Source: Emticicia sp. CRIBPO (GTDB lineage: Bacteria; Bacteroidota; Bacteroidia; Cytophagales; Spirosomataceae). From it: a stretch of 64,000 bases of DNA. Shown here in pieces: positions 16,225 to 24,465 of this stretch. Position numbers and translations under genes: made by a program. The stretch covers positions 1 to 64,000 of the forward strand of contig NZ_JAAAKV010000006.1 in NCBI RefSeq assembly GCF_009905725.1, in the 5' to 3' direction. Within the stretch, counting starts at the first letter, position 1. Every line of letters begins with the position of its first letter. The notes beneath the pieces are model-generated. The model was not told where the DNA came from and did not search any database. It was given only the letters and a program-made list of their open reading frames with translations.

Positions 16225-17286
16225 ATGAAACAGTTTCTACTCTCTATTCCTTTGCTGCTAAGCAGCGTGCTCGCCAATGCACAATCTACTACCTTCTGTA
16301 TTCCGTCAGCGACAGCAACCGCTGAAGTGGATTCAAAGATTGGTACGCCACCTGTCTGGAGCAATGTTTCGCAGGCTGCCGACAACAACAATTCCACCTA
16401 TGCCACCGCTACTTTTGTGGCTATCCCAGGCAGTTCGCATGCCTCCATTACTTTTGATCTGGGAACAACCGTCGCGGCAGGATGTTCTGTCAGGTTCAAA
16501 GTAGGAACCTCAATACCATCGGCAGGGGCATTTATACAAATAAGTACAAATGGCGGCCAGAATTTTGACCCCACAGGCACCGTGCCGCCTCTTTCAGGAG
16601 ACTACGTAGGAGACACCGGCCCCTCAGATGCTGACGGATTTGTGTTAACGGCAGCAGCAAGCACTGTGACTATCGGACTGGCGGTTCTCGGCGGCAATGT
16701 CTATTCCGGCGAATTTTATGTTTACGATGTGGAAACCAACTGTAACTGTACGGTATTGCCGGTAAACCTGGTCTCATTTACAGCCCTTAAAAATAATGGA
16801 TCATCGCAACTTCACTGGTCAACTTCCGTAGAAACCGACAACAGGGGTTTTGAAGTACAACAAAGTACCGATGCCAAAAACTGGAAAGCCATCGGCTTCG
16901 TATCCAGTGAAAGCACCAACAGCACCCGTCAGATTGACTATACCTTTACAGATGAAGCCCCTGAAACAGGCGTTAACTATTACAGGTTAAAACAAATAGA
17001 CATTGACGGCACCTTCAGCTACAGCCCGATCAAATCCGTCAGGTTTACAGAGGAGAAAAACCCGCTGACCCTGGGAGCTAACCCGGCTTCTGAATCGATT
17101 AACCTGGCCGGTAACCTAAGCCAGATCAAAAGCATGAAAATTGCCGATTCATATGGCAGGATCATGATCAGCAATATTACACCCAAAAACAAAATAGAAA
17201 TCAGCGAACTGCCTAAAGGCGTTTATCTCCTCCTGATCGAAACCACCTCGGGCGGAAGGATCAGTAAGAGGTTTGTGAAGGAGTAG
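16225..17286 (+). CDS. Secreted T9SS type A sorting-domain protein
   Basis: 353 aa. Signal peptide MKQFLLSIPLLLSSVLANAQ. A small beta-sandwich follows (about 20-170) that reads like a discoidin/lectin-like fold (SNVSQAADNNNSTYATATFV, SITFDLGTTVAAGCSVRFKV), then NCTVLPVNLVSFTALKNNGS, a fibronectin-like module (NRGFEVQQSTDAKNWKAIGF), and a C-terminal T9SS tail (about 275-353: NPASESINLAG ... LPKGVYLLLIE ... ISKRFVKE). It shares its module order and box-type promoter with the 12536-14182 protein, so both probably belong to one surface-protein regulon. A strong terminator follows 20 bases after the stop. Binding target unknown. Confidence 0.87.
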   Translation: MKQFLLSIPLLLSSVLANAQSTTFCIPSATATAEVDSKIGTPPVWSNVSQAADNNNSTYATATFVAIPGSSHASITFDLGTTVAAGCSVRFKVGTSIPSAGAFIQISTNGGQNFDPTGTVPPLSGDYVGDTGPSDADGFVLTAAASTVTIGLAVLGGNVYSGEFYVYDVETNCNCTVLPVNLVSFTALKNNGSSQLHWSTSVETDNRGFEVQQSTDAKNWKAIGFVSSESTNSTRQIDYTFTDEAPETGVNYYRLKQIDIDGTFSYSPIKSVRFTEEKNPLTLGANPASESINLAGNLSQIKSMKIADSYGRIMISNITPKNKIEISELPKGVYLLLIETTSGGRISKRFVKE

Positions 17287-17306
17287 GTCCTCAAAATAAT
17301 TAATGC

Positions 17307-17340
17307 ACAACCCGGGGTTTGTTCTCCGGGTTGTTTTTTT
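17307..17340 (+). terminator. Intrinsic terminator of the 16225-17286 gene
   Basis: ACAACCCGG / CCGGGTTGT stem, short loop, then seven T residues. Confidence 0.85.
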
Positions 17341-17479
17341 GGGTATATGAAATGTGACATCGCAGAGAGAAATGAATCAACACAGAGTTACCGGACACAT
17401 TAATCATAATTTCATATTTCTTTCCCAACCTCCAGACACAAGTAAACTTTCAGGTCAATGTAAACCTTACAATTTTCAT

Positions 17480-17487
17480 TAACTTTG
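17480..17487 (+). promoter_or_regulatory. Bacteroidota -7 box (TAACTTTG)
   Basis: An exact TAnnTTTG match 32 bases before the ATG at 17519. No clear -33 TTTG is seen. Confidence 0.45.
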
Positions 17488-17518
17488 AATCAAATCAACC
17501 AAAACCGGATAATTGGTT

Positions 17519-18085
17519 ATGAACACATTCAGGGATTTTTTGGAACAGAAAATAAAGTTGACCGAAAATGAGTGGACATTTTTTACCTCCGGACTTGTGA
17601 GGCAGGAATTCCCCTCAAAGAAGATAATTCTGAAAAAAGGAGAGACTGAAAAATACATTTCATTTATAGAAAAAGGTTCAGTCAGGTTTTTTGTCCCTAA
17701 TGATGAATCAGAACTGACTTTTGCTTTTATTTTTGAGAATGACCTGGTTTGTGCCTATGATTCATTTCTGACCCAAACTCCCTGCCAATATGCGGCTGAA
17801 ACGCTGACCCCTACTGTTATATGGCGTTTTTCTTATGATACACTTCAGAAACTGTATTCAGAATTACCCGTCAGCAATATCATCGGCAGAATTGCCAGCG
17901 AAGAAATTTACCTGAAAAAGGCAAAACGGGAGTTATCATTTTTACTTGACAGTGCAGAAGAACGCTATCTCAGGATATTCACAGAAAGGCCCAACCTGTT
18001 AAAAGAAATACCACTCAAATACATTGCTTCATATATAGGAATAAGCCCTCAGGCCCTAAGCCGGATCAGGAAACGCATTACTTAA
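17519..18085 (+). CDS. Crp/Fnr-family transcriptional regulator
   Basis: 188 aa from ATG 17519; a TTG two codons earlier is less likely. N-terminal cyclic-nucleotide-binding-like beta barrel (IILKKGETEKYISFIEKGSV, FIFENDLVCAYDSFLTQTP), a long dimer helix, and a short C-terminal helix-turn-helix (LKEIPLKYIASYIGISPQAL, then SRIRK). It lacks the cysteines of Fnr-type iron-sulfur sensors and the cAMP arginine signature is not evident, so the ligand is unknown. It lies 54 bases upstream of a serine hydrolase lipoprotein, the likely target. A paralogue at 51218 heads another operon that also contains a serine hydrolase; both share FLTQTP and the AEERYL/AEQRYI and SRIRK signatures. Confidence 0.85.
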   Translation: MNTFRDFLEQKIKLTENEWTFFTSGLVRQEFPSKKIILKKGETEKYISFIEKGSVRFFVPNDESELTFAFIFENDLVCAYDSFLTQTPCQYAAETLTPTVIWRFSYDTLQKLYSELPVSNIIGRIASEEIYLKKAKRELSFLLDSAEERYLRIFTERPNLLKEIPLKYIASYIGISPQALSRIRKRIT

Positions 18086-18139
18086 CCCAGGTTCATTGAC
18101 AGCCTTGCATATATTACTCATTTTTGTAAAAAAAATAAA

Positions 18140-19303
18140 ATGAGAAATATCATCATCATATTCATGGCCTTACCTGTACTTCTGGGATGCGGCCACATGC
18201 ACAAACGTTCCTCTGACTACTATTACCGTCAACCATTGCAATACAATGATGGCATTAGAGTTGCCAACCTAAATAAATCAGGGATAGATTCCACACAAAT
18301 CATCCGGTTAACAAAACTGATATTAAATGACAGTCTTCGGAATGTTCACAGTTTGCTTATTTTAAAAGACGGACAACTTATCTACGAAAATTATTTTGCG
18401 GGCAAGGATCAGAACCACGGAAAAAGATTGGGGTACATCCACCACACCGTTAATCAGTTACACGATGTCCGGAGTATTTCCAAGAGTATCGTTTCGGCCT
18501 GTATAGGCATCGCTCTGAAAAACAAAATGATCGGAAGCATAGATGAACCTATTTATAAATACTTTCCTGAAATAAAGGACAGCCCGGCCGGGACTATCAC
18601 GGTACGGCAGCTATTAACAATGACATCTGGTCTTGAATGGGACGAAATAGGCAGCTACGGAAGTTTTTTCAACAGTGAAACACAAATGCATCTGCGTTTT
18701 AACCCCATCAGATATATATTAAAGAAACCATTGGCGGCTAAGCCCGGAACTCAATGGAATTACAGCGGTGGAAACACCCAACTTCTGGCCGAAATCATTT
18801 ATAAAACCAGCGGGATGAGAATTGATGAATTTGCCGAAAAATTTCTTTTTAAGCCGCTTGGCATCAAAAGATATCAATGGGTCAACCTGACTTTAAAGAA
18901 AATTCCGGCAGCAGCATCAGGATTAAGAACCACCTCGAGAGATTTACTAAAATTCGGACTTCTTTACATGAATAACGGAAAATGGAATGATAAACAGATT
19001 TTAGACAGTTCCTGGACAAATGAATCATTCATTAGTCACATCAAAAGGACCAACCTCGAAAAATACAAAATTAAGGACGGGGGCTATGGATATCAGTTCT
19101 GGCAGTATACAGATGCTATAAACGGACATACCATTGAAATCACAGAAGCAAAAGGCAACGGCGGACAATCGATATTTTTCTGCAAGTCTTTAAACCTCGT
19201 GGTTGTCACGACAGGCGGAAATTATAACCAGGTCAATGATAACCCTTATGTTATACTGTCAGAATATATACTCACCTCGATCCAGCAGTTAAAAGAACGC
19301 TGA
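18140..19303 (+). CDS. Serine hydrolase lipoprotein, beta-lactamase/class C fold
   Basis: 387 aa. Lipoprotein signal MRNIIIIFMALPVLLGC with lipobox LLGC (Cys 17). The beta-lactamase-related (DUF/PF00144) fold carries SISKS (S-x-x-K, about residue 112), the WNYSGGN tyrosine motif (Y-S-G rather than strict Y-x-N) and a C-terminal KGNGGQ that takes the place of KTG. Such proteins act as esterases, D-aminopeptidases or 6-aminohexanoate-dimer-hydrolase-like amidases rather than true beta-lactamases; the RSISKSI/TMTSGLEWDE arrangement is closest to the NylB-like group. It should be tethered to the outer or inner membrane facing the periplasm or outside. The adjacent Crp/Fnr gene probably controls it. 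Substrate unknown. Confidence 0.83.
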   Translation: MRNIIIIFMALPVLLGCGHMHKRSSDYYYRQPLQYNDGIRVANLNKSGIDSTQIIRLTKLILNDSLRNVHSLLILKDGQLIYENYFAGKDQNHGKRLGYIHHTVNQLHDVRSISKSIVSACIGIALKNKMIGSIDEPIYKYFPEIKDSPAGTITVRQLLTMTSGLEWDEIGSYGSFFNSETQMHLRFNPIRYILKKPLAAKPGTQWNYSGGNTQLLAEIIYKTSGMRIDEFAEKFLFKPLGIKRYQWVNLTLKKIPAAASGLRTTSRDLLKFGLLYMNNGKWNDKQILDSSWTNESFISHIKRTNLEKYKIKDGGYGYQFWQYTDAINGHTIEITEAKGNGGQSIFFCKSLNLVVVTTGGNYNQVNDNPYVILSEYILTSIQQLKER

Positions 19304-19447
19304 AATTAAGACCCACCTGTTAACTTTAAATCGTGATGAAAAGGTGCAAAGAAAGGTATTCAGTATTTTCAGAACTTAATATTTTCCACTGACATAGGGT
19401 TGTCACCGGGCCGTTTTACTTTTGATTAAACAATAAATGAAATCAAA

Positions 19448-19870
19448 ATGAAAAACTCACATGTATTACGCGGACTAGCCACCATCAGTTTCTACGCTAC
19501 TGACCACGAAGCAGCAAAAAAATGGTATAGTGAATTTTTAGGTGTTGAGCCATATTTCAATGTTTCGGGGTATTCTGAGTTCAGAATCGGCGATTACCAG
19601 CATGAACTGGGTATTATTGACGCCCGGTTTGCTCCGGAAGGTACTGCCAAAGGCCCGGCGGGTTCTATCGCTTACTGGCATGTCGACGACCTGCAAGGCA
19701 CACTTGATCATCTGATATCATCAGGGGCCACACTCTACCAGCCCATTACCGACCACAGTGGGGGGAAAGGAAATTTCGTAACCGCATCCGTCGTTGACCC
19801 TTTCGGAAATATCCTGGGAATCATGACCAACAAACATTTTCTGGAGGTATTGGAGGATGGAAAACGGTAG
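19448..19870 (+). CDS. VOC-family protein (glyoxalase/bleomycin-resistance fold)
   Basis: 140 aa with the paired beta-alpha-beta-beta-beta modules of the vicinal oxygen chelate fold: RGLATISFYATDHEAAKKWY opens the first and SIAYWHVDDLQGTLDHLISS the second. FVTASVVDPFGNILGIM ends the fold. Metal-ligand candidates are scattered His/Glu residues (HELGIID, YWHVDD). These proteins range from dioxygenases to resistance or lyase enzymes; function cannot be assigned. Stands alone after a short A-rich leader, followed by the REP-like cluster. Confidence 0.8.
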   Translation: MKNSHVLRGLATISFYATDHEAAKKWYSEFLGVEPYFNVSGYSEFRIGDYQHELGIIDARFAPEGTAKGPAGSIAYWHVDDLQGTLDHLISSGATLYQPITDHSGGKGNFVTASVVDPFGNILGIMTNKHFLEVLEDGKR

Positions 19871-19895
19871 ATCGAAAAAGGAATTCGCAGAATGA

Positions 19896-20367
19896 GGTGA
19901 CCCGGTCTGGAGGACCCTGTTTGGGTCGTGGTTATATCCGGATGCCTTTTCTATAAACATACTCAGGATTGTTCGTCATATGCAAAACAGATATTCAGAT
20001 TTAATATGAGGGGGAATGAATCCGAAGGATTCACATGTTTATAGCATACACATGATCACGAAGAAATCCGACCCTGAGGGGGTCGCATACGGGAATCGAA
20101 TACCTGTTCGTTGTCCCAATTTCCCCTTTACGAAACCATGTCCGATAACCTGCAATTTCGCCGAAAGATGCGACCCGGTCTGGAGGACCCATTTAGGGTA
20201 GTTGCCGTGTCGGGGACATTGTTTTCTATAAACATGCAACCCCTTCAAGGTTGTTCGTCGTATGCAAAACAGACATATTCATTTATCATGACAGAGAACG
20301 ACCCCAGGGGGTCGAATATCTGTAGAAAAGCATATCTTCTCCAAATTTCACGACCCCGGAGGGGTCG
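19896..20367. repeat. Cluster of REP-like palindromes, with a duplicated block of about 120 bases
   Basis: This stretch of the 766-base gene-free gap holds two direct copies of a block (19896-20008 and 20168-20291), both containing GACCCGGTCTGGAGGACCC and later TCTATAAACAT and TTGTTCGTC, TATGCAAAACAGA. Interspersed are GC palindromes of the type CGACCCC-n-GGGGTCG at 20069-20085, 20299-20314 and 20351-20367, and GAATCCGAAGGATTC at 20018-20032. Several are followed by TGTTTATAG or TCTGTAGAAA. This matches Bacteroidota REP/BIME-like elements that a REP-associated transposase (RAYT) spreads; no such gene is in the window. Confidence 0.75.
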
Positions 20368-20636
20368 CATAATGGCTCCAGATATGGACTCTTTCTCCAA
20401 TTCCGACCATGCAAACCCGGGCCCCAACATATGGGTCAGGGGCACAGCTATGGCAACCACACGCTCAGATATCGCGGCTGCACCGTCAGGTGTCTAAGGT
20501 GTGTGAATAGGGAGGCTTGGTCCGCGATAACTTATATGCCGCACCCCATTAAAATTAACTTTCCCATAACAGCTTATTTATTTAATTTTAGGGTTCAATA
20601 TTCAGTCCGTCTGAAAACCTTAAAATTATTCATTAC

Positions 20637-22412
20637 ATGAAATTTTTCTTTCTTTCCATGGCATTGCTTTGTCAGTGTCTTTTCTTACAAGCTGCCGGGC
20701 CCGGCGACCAGGGTCTATACCTGGATAAGTATTCATTTAAAGAAGCGAGCACCACGCTGCCGGTGGCGAAGCTGATCTACAGCGGTAAGCCCGTTTTTAA
20801 ACTGAAAGGCGAGCATGCTTCCTTGTTCCAGATTAAAAACAACCAGTTGTACCTGAGCCCTAAAGGCAAGGCTTTTTATGCCAAAGCCACCAGGGCAGCG
20901 ATCAGCATCGAAGCTATTGAAGGCAAGAAAACAGTTTCTGTCAGTTCATTTATTATCCTCAAAGATGAATTTATACAAAACCGGGTAGTGGCCCACCGCG
21001 GAGCCTGGAAAAACACCAAAGTACCTCAGAATTCTATCGCTTCGCTACAAAAAGCCGTTGAACTGGGTTGCGGAGGCAGCGAATTTGACATCCATATGAC
21101 CCTTGACAGCGTGCTGGTGATTAACCACGATGCCACGTTTGAAGGTCTGACCATCGAAAAAACAAATTATAAAGACCTGTTAAAGCATTCTCTGAAAAAC
21201 GGGGAGCCTATCCCTACTTTTGAAAGCTACATCAAAGCCGGGATGCTGCAACAGAAAACCCAGCTGGTAGCAGAACTGAAACCATCGGTGATCAGCAAAG
21301 AAAGAGGCCAGAGACTGGCTGAGCGTGTCATGAAAGAAGTGAGAACCCTGCAGGCCCAGGCCTGGGTGGTCTATATCAGTTTTGACTATGATATCCTGAA
21401 GAGGCTCCTGGAACTGGAAAGCACAGCCAAAGCCATGTACCTCAACGGCAACATAGCCCCGGCACAGCTGAAAGCCGACAATATGCTGGGTGCGGATTAT
21501 CATTTCAGTGTATATCAGAAGGATGAAAACTGGATTCAGAACGCCCACAAGGCTGGTATTGAAGTCAATGCCTGGACGGTGAACGATACATTGGTGATGG
21601 ATTACCTGCTGGTCAGAAATGTGGATTATCTGACGACCGATGAACCGGAAAAAGCCATCATCAGAACGCCCCGTTATATCACCAACAACAAATGGAAGCT
21701 GGTCTGGAGTGACGAGTTTAACTACAAAGGCCTGCCTGACGCCACCAAGTGGGATTATGATATGGGCGGAAATGGCTGGGGAAACAACGAACTGCAGTTT
21801 TATACCAAAGCCGATACCAACAACGCCATAGTAACCGGCAGCTCATTAAAAATCATCAACAGGAAACAAAGCCGGGAAGGTAAAGAATATACTTCAGCCA
21901 GGATGGTGACCAAAAACAAGGGCGACTGGAAATACGGCAGAGTGGAAGTGCGGGCTAAACTACCTAAAGGACGTGGCCTGTGGCCGGCCATCTGGATGCT
22001 GCCGACCGACTGGAAATACGGAGGCTGGCCTGCCAGCGGCGAAATCGACATCATGGAGCACGTGGGCTACAACCCCGATTCGCTGTACGGAACGGTACAT
22101 ACCAAAAGCTTTAACCACTCCATTCATACACAGGTGGGCAAAAACATCAGACTGCCTGAGCCTTACACTACTTTCCATGTTTATGCCATTGAATGGTATG
22201 CCGACCGCATCGACTTTATCTTTGACGGTGCTACCTATCTGACTTTCAAAAACTCAGGAAAGGGTTCGGCAGAGTGGCCGTTCGACCAGAACTTCCACCT
22301 GATACTCAACATCGCTACGGGAGGCAACTGGGGAGGACAGAAAGGCATAGATGAAAGTATATTCCCGGGAACGATGGAAGTGGATTATGTGAGGGTATTT
22401 CAGGAGAAATAA
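20637..22412 (+). CDS. Exported GDPD and GH16 glucanase fusion
   Basis: 591 aa. Signal peptide MKFFFLSMALLCQCLFLQAA, then a beta module of about 90 residues resembling a cadherin-like repeat. A glycerophosphodiester phosphodiesterase domain follows (about 115-345): HRGAW (120-124), E149/D151 in SEFDIHM and H164 in INHDA are the metal and catalytic residues. Residues 350-591 form a glycoside hydrolase 16 (laminarinase-like) domain with catalytic GEIDIMEHVG (E469 nucleophile, D471, E474) and the ending MEVDYVRVF. GH16 cuts beta-1,3 or beta-1,3/1,4 glucans or galactans; GDPD releases sn-glycerol-3-phosphate from phosphodiesters. The combination suggests attack on a glycerophosphate-substituted glucan. 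A terminator follows. Confidence 0.9.
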   Translation: MKFFFLSMALLCQCLFLQAAGPGDQGLYLDKYSFKEASTTLPVAKLIYSGKPVFKLKGEHASLFQIKNNQLYLSPKGKAFYAKATRAAISIEAIEGKKTVSVSSFIILKDEFIQNRVVAHRGAWKNTKVPQNSIASLQKAVELGCGGSEFDIHMTLDSVLVINHDATFEGLTIEKTNYKDLLKHSLKNGEPIPTFESYIKAGMLQQKTQLVAELKPSVISKERGQRLAERVMKEVRTLQAQAWVVYISFDYDILKRLLELESTAKAMYLNGNIAPAQLKADNMLGADYHFSVYQKDENWIQNAHKAGIEVNAWTVNDTLVMDYLLVRNVDYLTTDEPEKAIIRTPRYITNNKWKLVWSDEFNYKGLPDATKWDYDMGGNGWGNNELQFYTKADTNNAIVTGSSLKIINRKQSREGKEYTSARMVTKNKGDWKYGRVEVRAKLPKGRGLWPAIWMLPTDWKYGGWPASGEIDIMEHVGYNPDSLYGTVHTKSFNHSIHTQVGKNIRLPEPYTTFHVYAIEWYADRIDFIFDGATYLTFKNSGKGSAEWPFDQNFHLILNIATGGNWGGQKGIDESIFPGTMEVDYVRVFQEK

Positions 22413-22450
22413 ATGAAAAAGCCCGGATTGCTCCGGGCTTTTTCATTTAT
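22411..22450. terminator. Bidirectional terminator between GDPD-GH16 and ROK genes
   Basis: AAATGAAAAAGCCCGG / CCGGGCTTTTTCATTT is a perfect inverted repeat with T-runs on both strands, serving the two converging genes. Confidence 0.9.
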
Positions 22451-22461
22451 ATTTTATCTAA

Positions 22462-23370
22462 TCAGAAACACAAACTTGCAGCTCCTAACAAGCCCGCATC
22501 GTTAGCCAGTGTTGCTCTTTTGATATCAAGTGTTTTAAGATAATAAGGAGTCAGCCAGAACTCAAGCTGACGGGTTACCGCCGGCATGATGTAATCAAAT
22601 GAAGCCGACAATCCGCCACCGATCAGGATGGTTGTGATGTCCAGTATCCTGATCATTGATACAAGCCCGTCACCAAGCATAGTACCTACTTCATCAAAGA
22701 TCTTAAGGGCCAGGTCATCACCTTCCGAGGCCGCTGCTACCAAGCCAGTGGTTGAGATAGAGCCGTCTGCAGGCAATTTGGTCACGTTTTTATATTCCTG
22801 ACGCATGCTGTTGGCCAGGTCAAGCAATTCGTTTTTACCGATGTTACGCTCCAGTACTTTGTGGTTTCTGGACGGCATATGACCAGGTTCCATGGCATTT
22901 CCTCCGCCGCCTTTGAAAACCTGCTTGTCGATAATGGCAGCACCACCCACGCCTGTACCCAGGGTCACAAAAATATAATCTTCAGGAATTTCGCCTTCTC
23001 CGAAATAGTACTCTCCCAATGCTGCTGCGTTGGCATCGTTTTCAAGGAAGAATTCATGATTGGGGAAACGTTCTCTTAGTTGTGGTATGATGGCCATTCC
23101 GTCAATTTCCGGGATAGCGGTGATTTCTACCAGGTAAAGCCTGTCACGGGTAATCAGTCCGGGAACTCCGATACCGACTTTCTGAACTTCAGGATTTTCT
23201 TTTAACTGAACGGCTATTGCATCGCCTAATCTTTCTATGAAGTGCCCTGAGGACCGCCAACTGCCAGTGTCATGACTATAAAAATTTGTAATATTACCGG
23301 ATTCCGCGTTTACTATTCCCATTTTGACATTGGTCCCTCCTACATCAATCCCTAGATATTCAGTTGCCAT
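22462..23370 (-). CDS. ROK-family sugar kinase or regulator, glucokinase-like
   Basis: 302 aa. N-terminal ATP phosphate loop GIDVGGTNVKMGIV (residues 7-20), NDANAAALGEY with the catalytic Asp (about 110-120), VTLGTGVGGAAI, and C-terminal adenosine loop LIGGGLSAS. There is no DNA-binding helix-turn-helix, so a kinase rather than a NagC/XylR repressor is likely. The usual ROK zinc motif CxCGxxGCxE is missing: the region reads EPGHMPSRNHKVLERNIGKN, keeping the E-x-G-H part only. This variant is also known from other Bacteroidota ROK proteins. Likely phosphorylates glucose or a related hexose in the cytosol. Convergent with the glucanase gene, which could supply glucose. Confidence 0.85.
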   Translation of the reverse strand: MATEYLGIDVGGTNVKMGIVNAESGNITNFYSHDTGSWRSSGHFIERLGDAIAVQLKENPEVQKVGIGVPGLITRDRLYLVEITAIPEIDGMAIIPQLRERFPNHEFFLENDANAAALGEYYFGEGEIPEDYIFVTLGTGVGGAAIIDKQVFKGGGGNAMEPGHMPSRNHKVLERNIGKNELLDLANSMRQEYKNVTKLPADGSISTTGLVAAASEGDDLALKIFDEVGTMLGDGLVSMIRILDITTILIGGGLSASFDYIMPAVTRQLEFWLTPYYLKTLDIKRATLANDAGLLGAASLCF

Positions 23371-23426
23371 TATTATTCAGCTTATTCTGTATTGGTTTAA
23401 AAAATGTCTACAAATATAAAGTGAAA

Positions 23427-24029
23427 TTATGATATTCCAATAGTTAATATCTCATCAATGAGAGACAACAGTTCATGTTTGCCATTGGACTTTTCTGAGG
23501 AAGTGACAAAATACTCAGGAATGATTTCCCAATTCTCTGTCATCGCACTTCTGAAGGCATCGATATTTCTTTGTCCCTCTCCTTTTTTGACTTTATCCGA
23601 CTTGGTAAACACCAGTTTAAGCGGTATTCCCTCCTCTCCTATTTTATTGACAAACTCAAGATCAATTTTCTGGGGTGGCAGCCGGATATCAATCAGCACA
23701 AAAACATAGAGCAGATTTTCACGGTTTTTGAGGTAATCCCAGATCATTCCCTGCCATTTTTCTTTTTCCTTGAGGGGTACTTTCGCAAAACCATAGCCGG
23801 GTAAATCGACCAGATACCATTTATTGTCGATGAAGAAATGATTGATCAGCTGGGTTTTTCCTGGTGTGGCCGAGGTTTTTGCCAGTTTCTTTTGTCCCGT
23901 AATCATGTTGATCAGAGAAGACTTTCCCACGTTCGATCTGCCTATGAATGCAAATTCAGGTTTATCGGGCTTGGGAGAGTTTTTATGATCCGAGGCACTT
24001 TTTAAAAATATAGCTTCTTTGATGGTCAT
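23427..24029 (-). CDS. engB: Ribosome biogenesis GTPase EngB (YsxC/YihA)
   Basis: 200 aa, full length for the family. Circularly ordered GTPase motifs: G1 GRSNVGKSSLI (about 30-40), G2 KTSATPGKTQ, G3 DLPGYGFA (about 74-81), G4 TKSDK (about 142-146), and the C-terminal VTSSEKSNGKHEL G5 region. EngB is an essential GTPase for assembly of the 50S subunit. It is the last gene of a minus-strand run (gldB, ABC exporter, fur, engB) with 9 bases between fur and engB, so co-transcription is likely. Confidence 0.95.
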   Translation of the reverse strand: MTIKEAIFLKSASDHKNSPKPDKPEFAFIGRSNVGKSSLINMITGQKKLAKTSATPGKTQLINHFFIDNKWYLVDLPGYGFAKVPLKEKEKWQGMIWDYLKNRENLLYVFVLIDIRLPPQKIDLEFVNKIGEEGIPLKLVFTKSDKVKKGEGQRNIDAFRSAMTENWEIIPEYFVTSSEKSNGKHELLSLIDEILTIGIS

Positions 24030-24038
24030 TCTATTGGT

Positions 24039-24464
24039 TCATTTTGGGATACAGTTGGGGCAAATCCCCTGTACCAGCATGTTGACATCTTCCCTTACGT
24101 ATCCTTCAGGTAAGCGGATGGCCGGTATGTGTACGCTTTCCAGGCAGGTGGTATCACCGCAGGTGGAGCATTTAAAATGGATGTGGTCATGGTGGTGTTC
24201 GTGAGAACTGCATTCTTCTTTACAAAGGGCATATTTCACGCCACCTTCGTCATCCGGTATTTTATGGAGAATTCCTTTTTCTACAAAAGTTTTGAGTGTC
24301 CTGTAGATGGTTACGCGGTCAAAACCATCCTGCAGCAAACTCTCAAGGTCGCCATGCGACAAAGCAGCGGATTTGTTCAAAAAAGCCTCTAAAATGCTTT
24401 CACGGCAATCAGTATGCCTGAGAGCGTAGGTTTTGAGTGTATTTTTCGAATCTGTCATCATCAT
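24039..24464 (-). CDS. Fur-family metalloregulator
   Basis: 141 aa. N-terminal winged helix (AALSHGDLESLLQDGFDRVT, IYRTLKTFVEKGILHKI) and C-terminal dimer/metal domain with HEHHHDHIHFKCSTCGDTTC (C-x-x-C zinc pair and His-rich regulatory site) and a closing CPNC. This is the Fur/Zur/PerR set of ligands; Zur is possible given the rich His cluster, but the metal cannot be assigned. Three consecutive ATG codons start the frame; the first is taken. The start is one base from the stop of the ABC exporter gene, indicating translational coupling. It may sense metal in connection with the exporter or the envelope. Confidence 0.85.
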   Translation of the reverse strand: MMMTDSKNTLKTYALRHTDCRESILEAFLNKSAALSHGDLESLLQDGFDRVTIYRTLKTFVEKGILHKIPDDEGGVKYALCKEECSSHEHHHDHIHFKCSTCGDTTCLESVHIPAIRLPEGYVREDVNMLVQGICPNCIPK

Positions 24465-24465
24465 A

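Noticed and set aside
19721-20640. Overlapping short frames in the REP-like cluster on both strands
   Set aside because: They are produced by palindromic repeat DNA; repeated sequence explains their openness.
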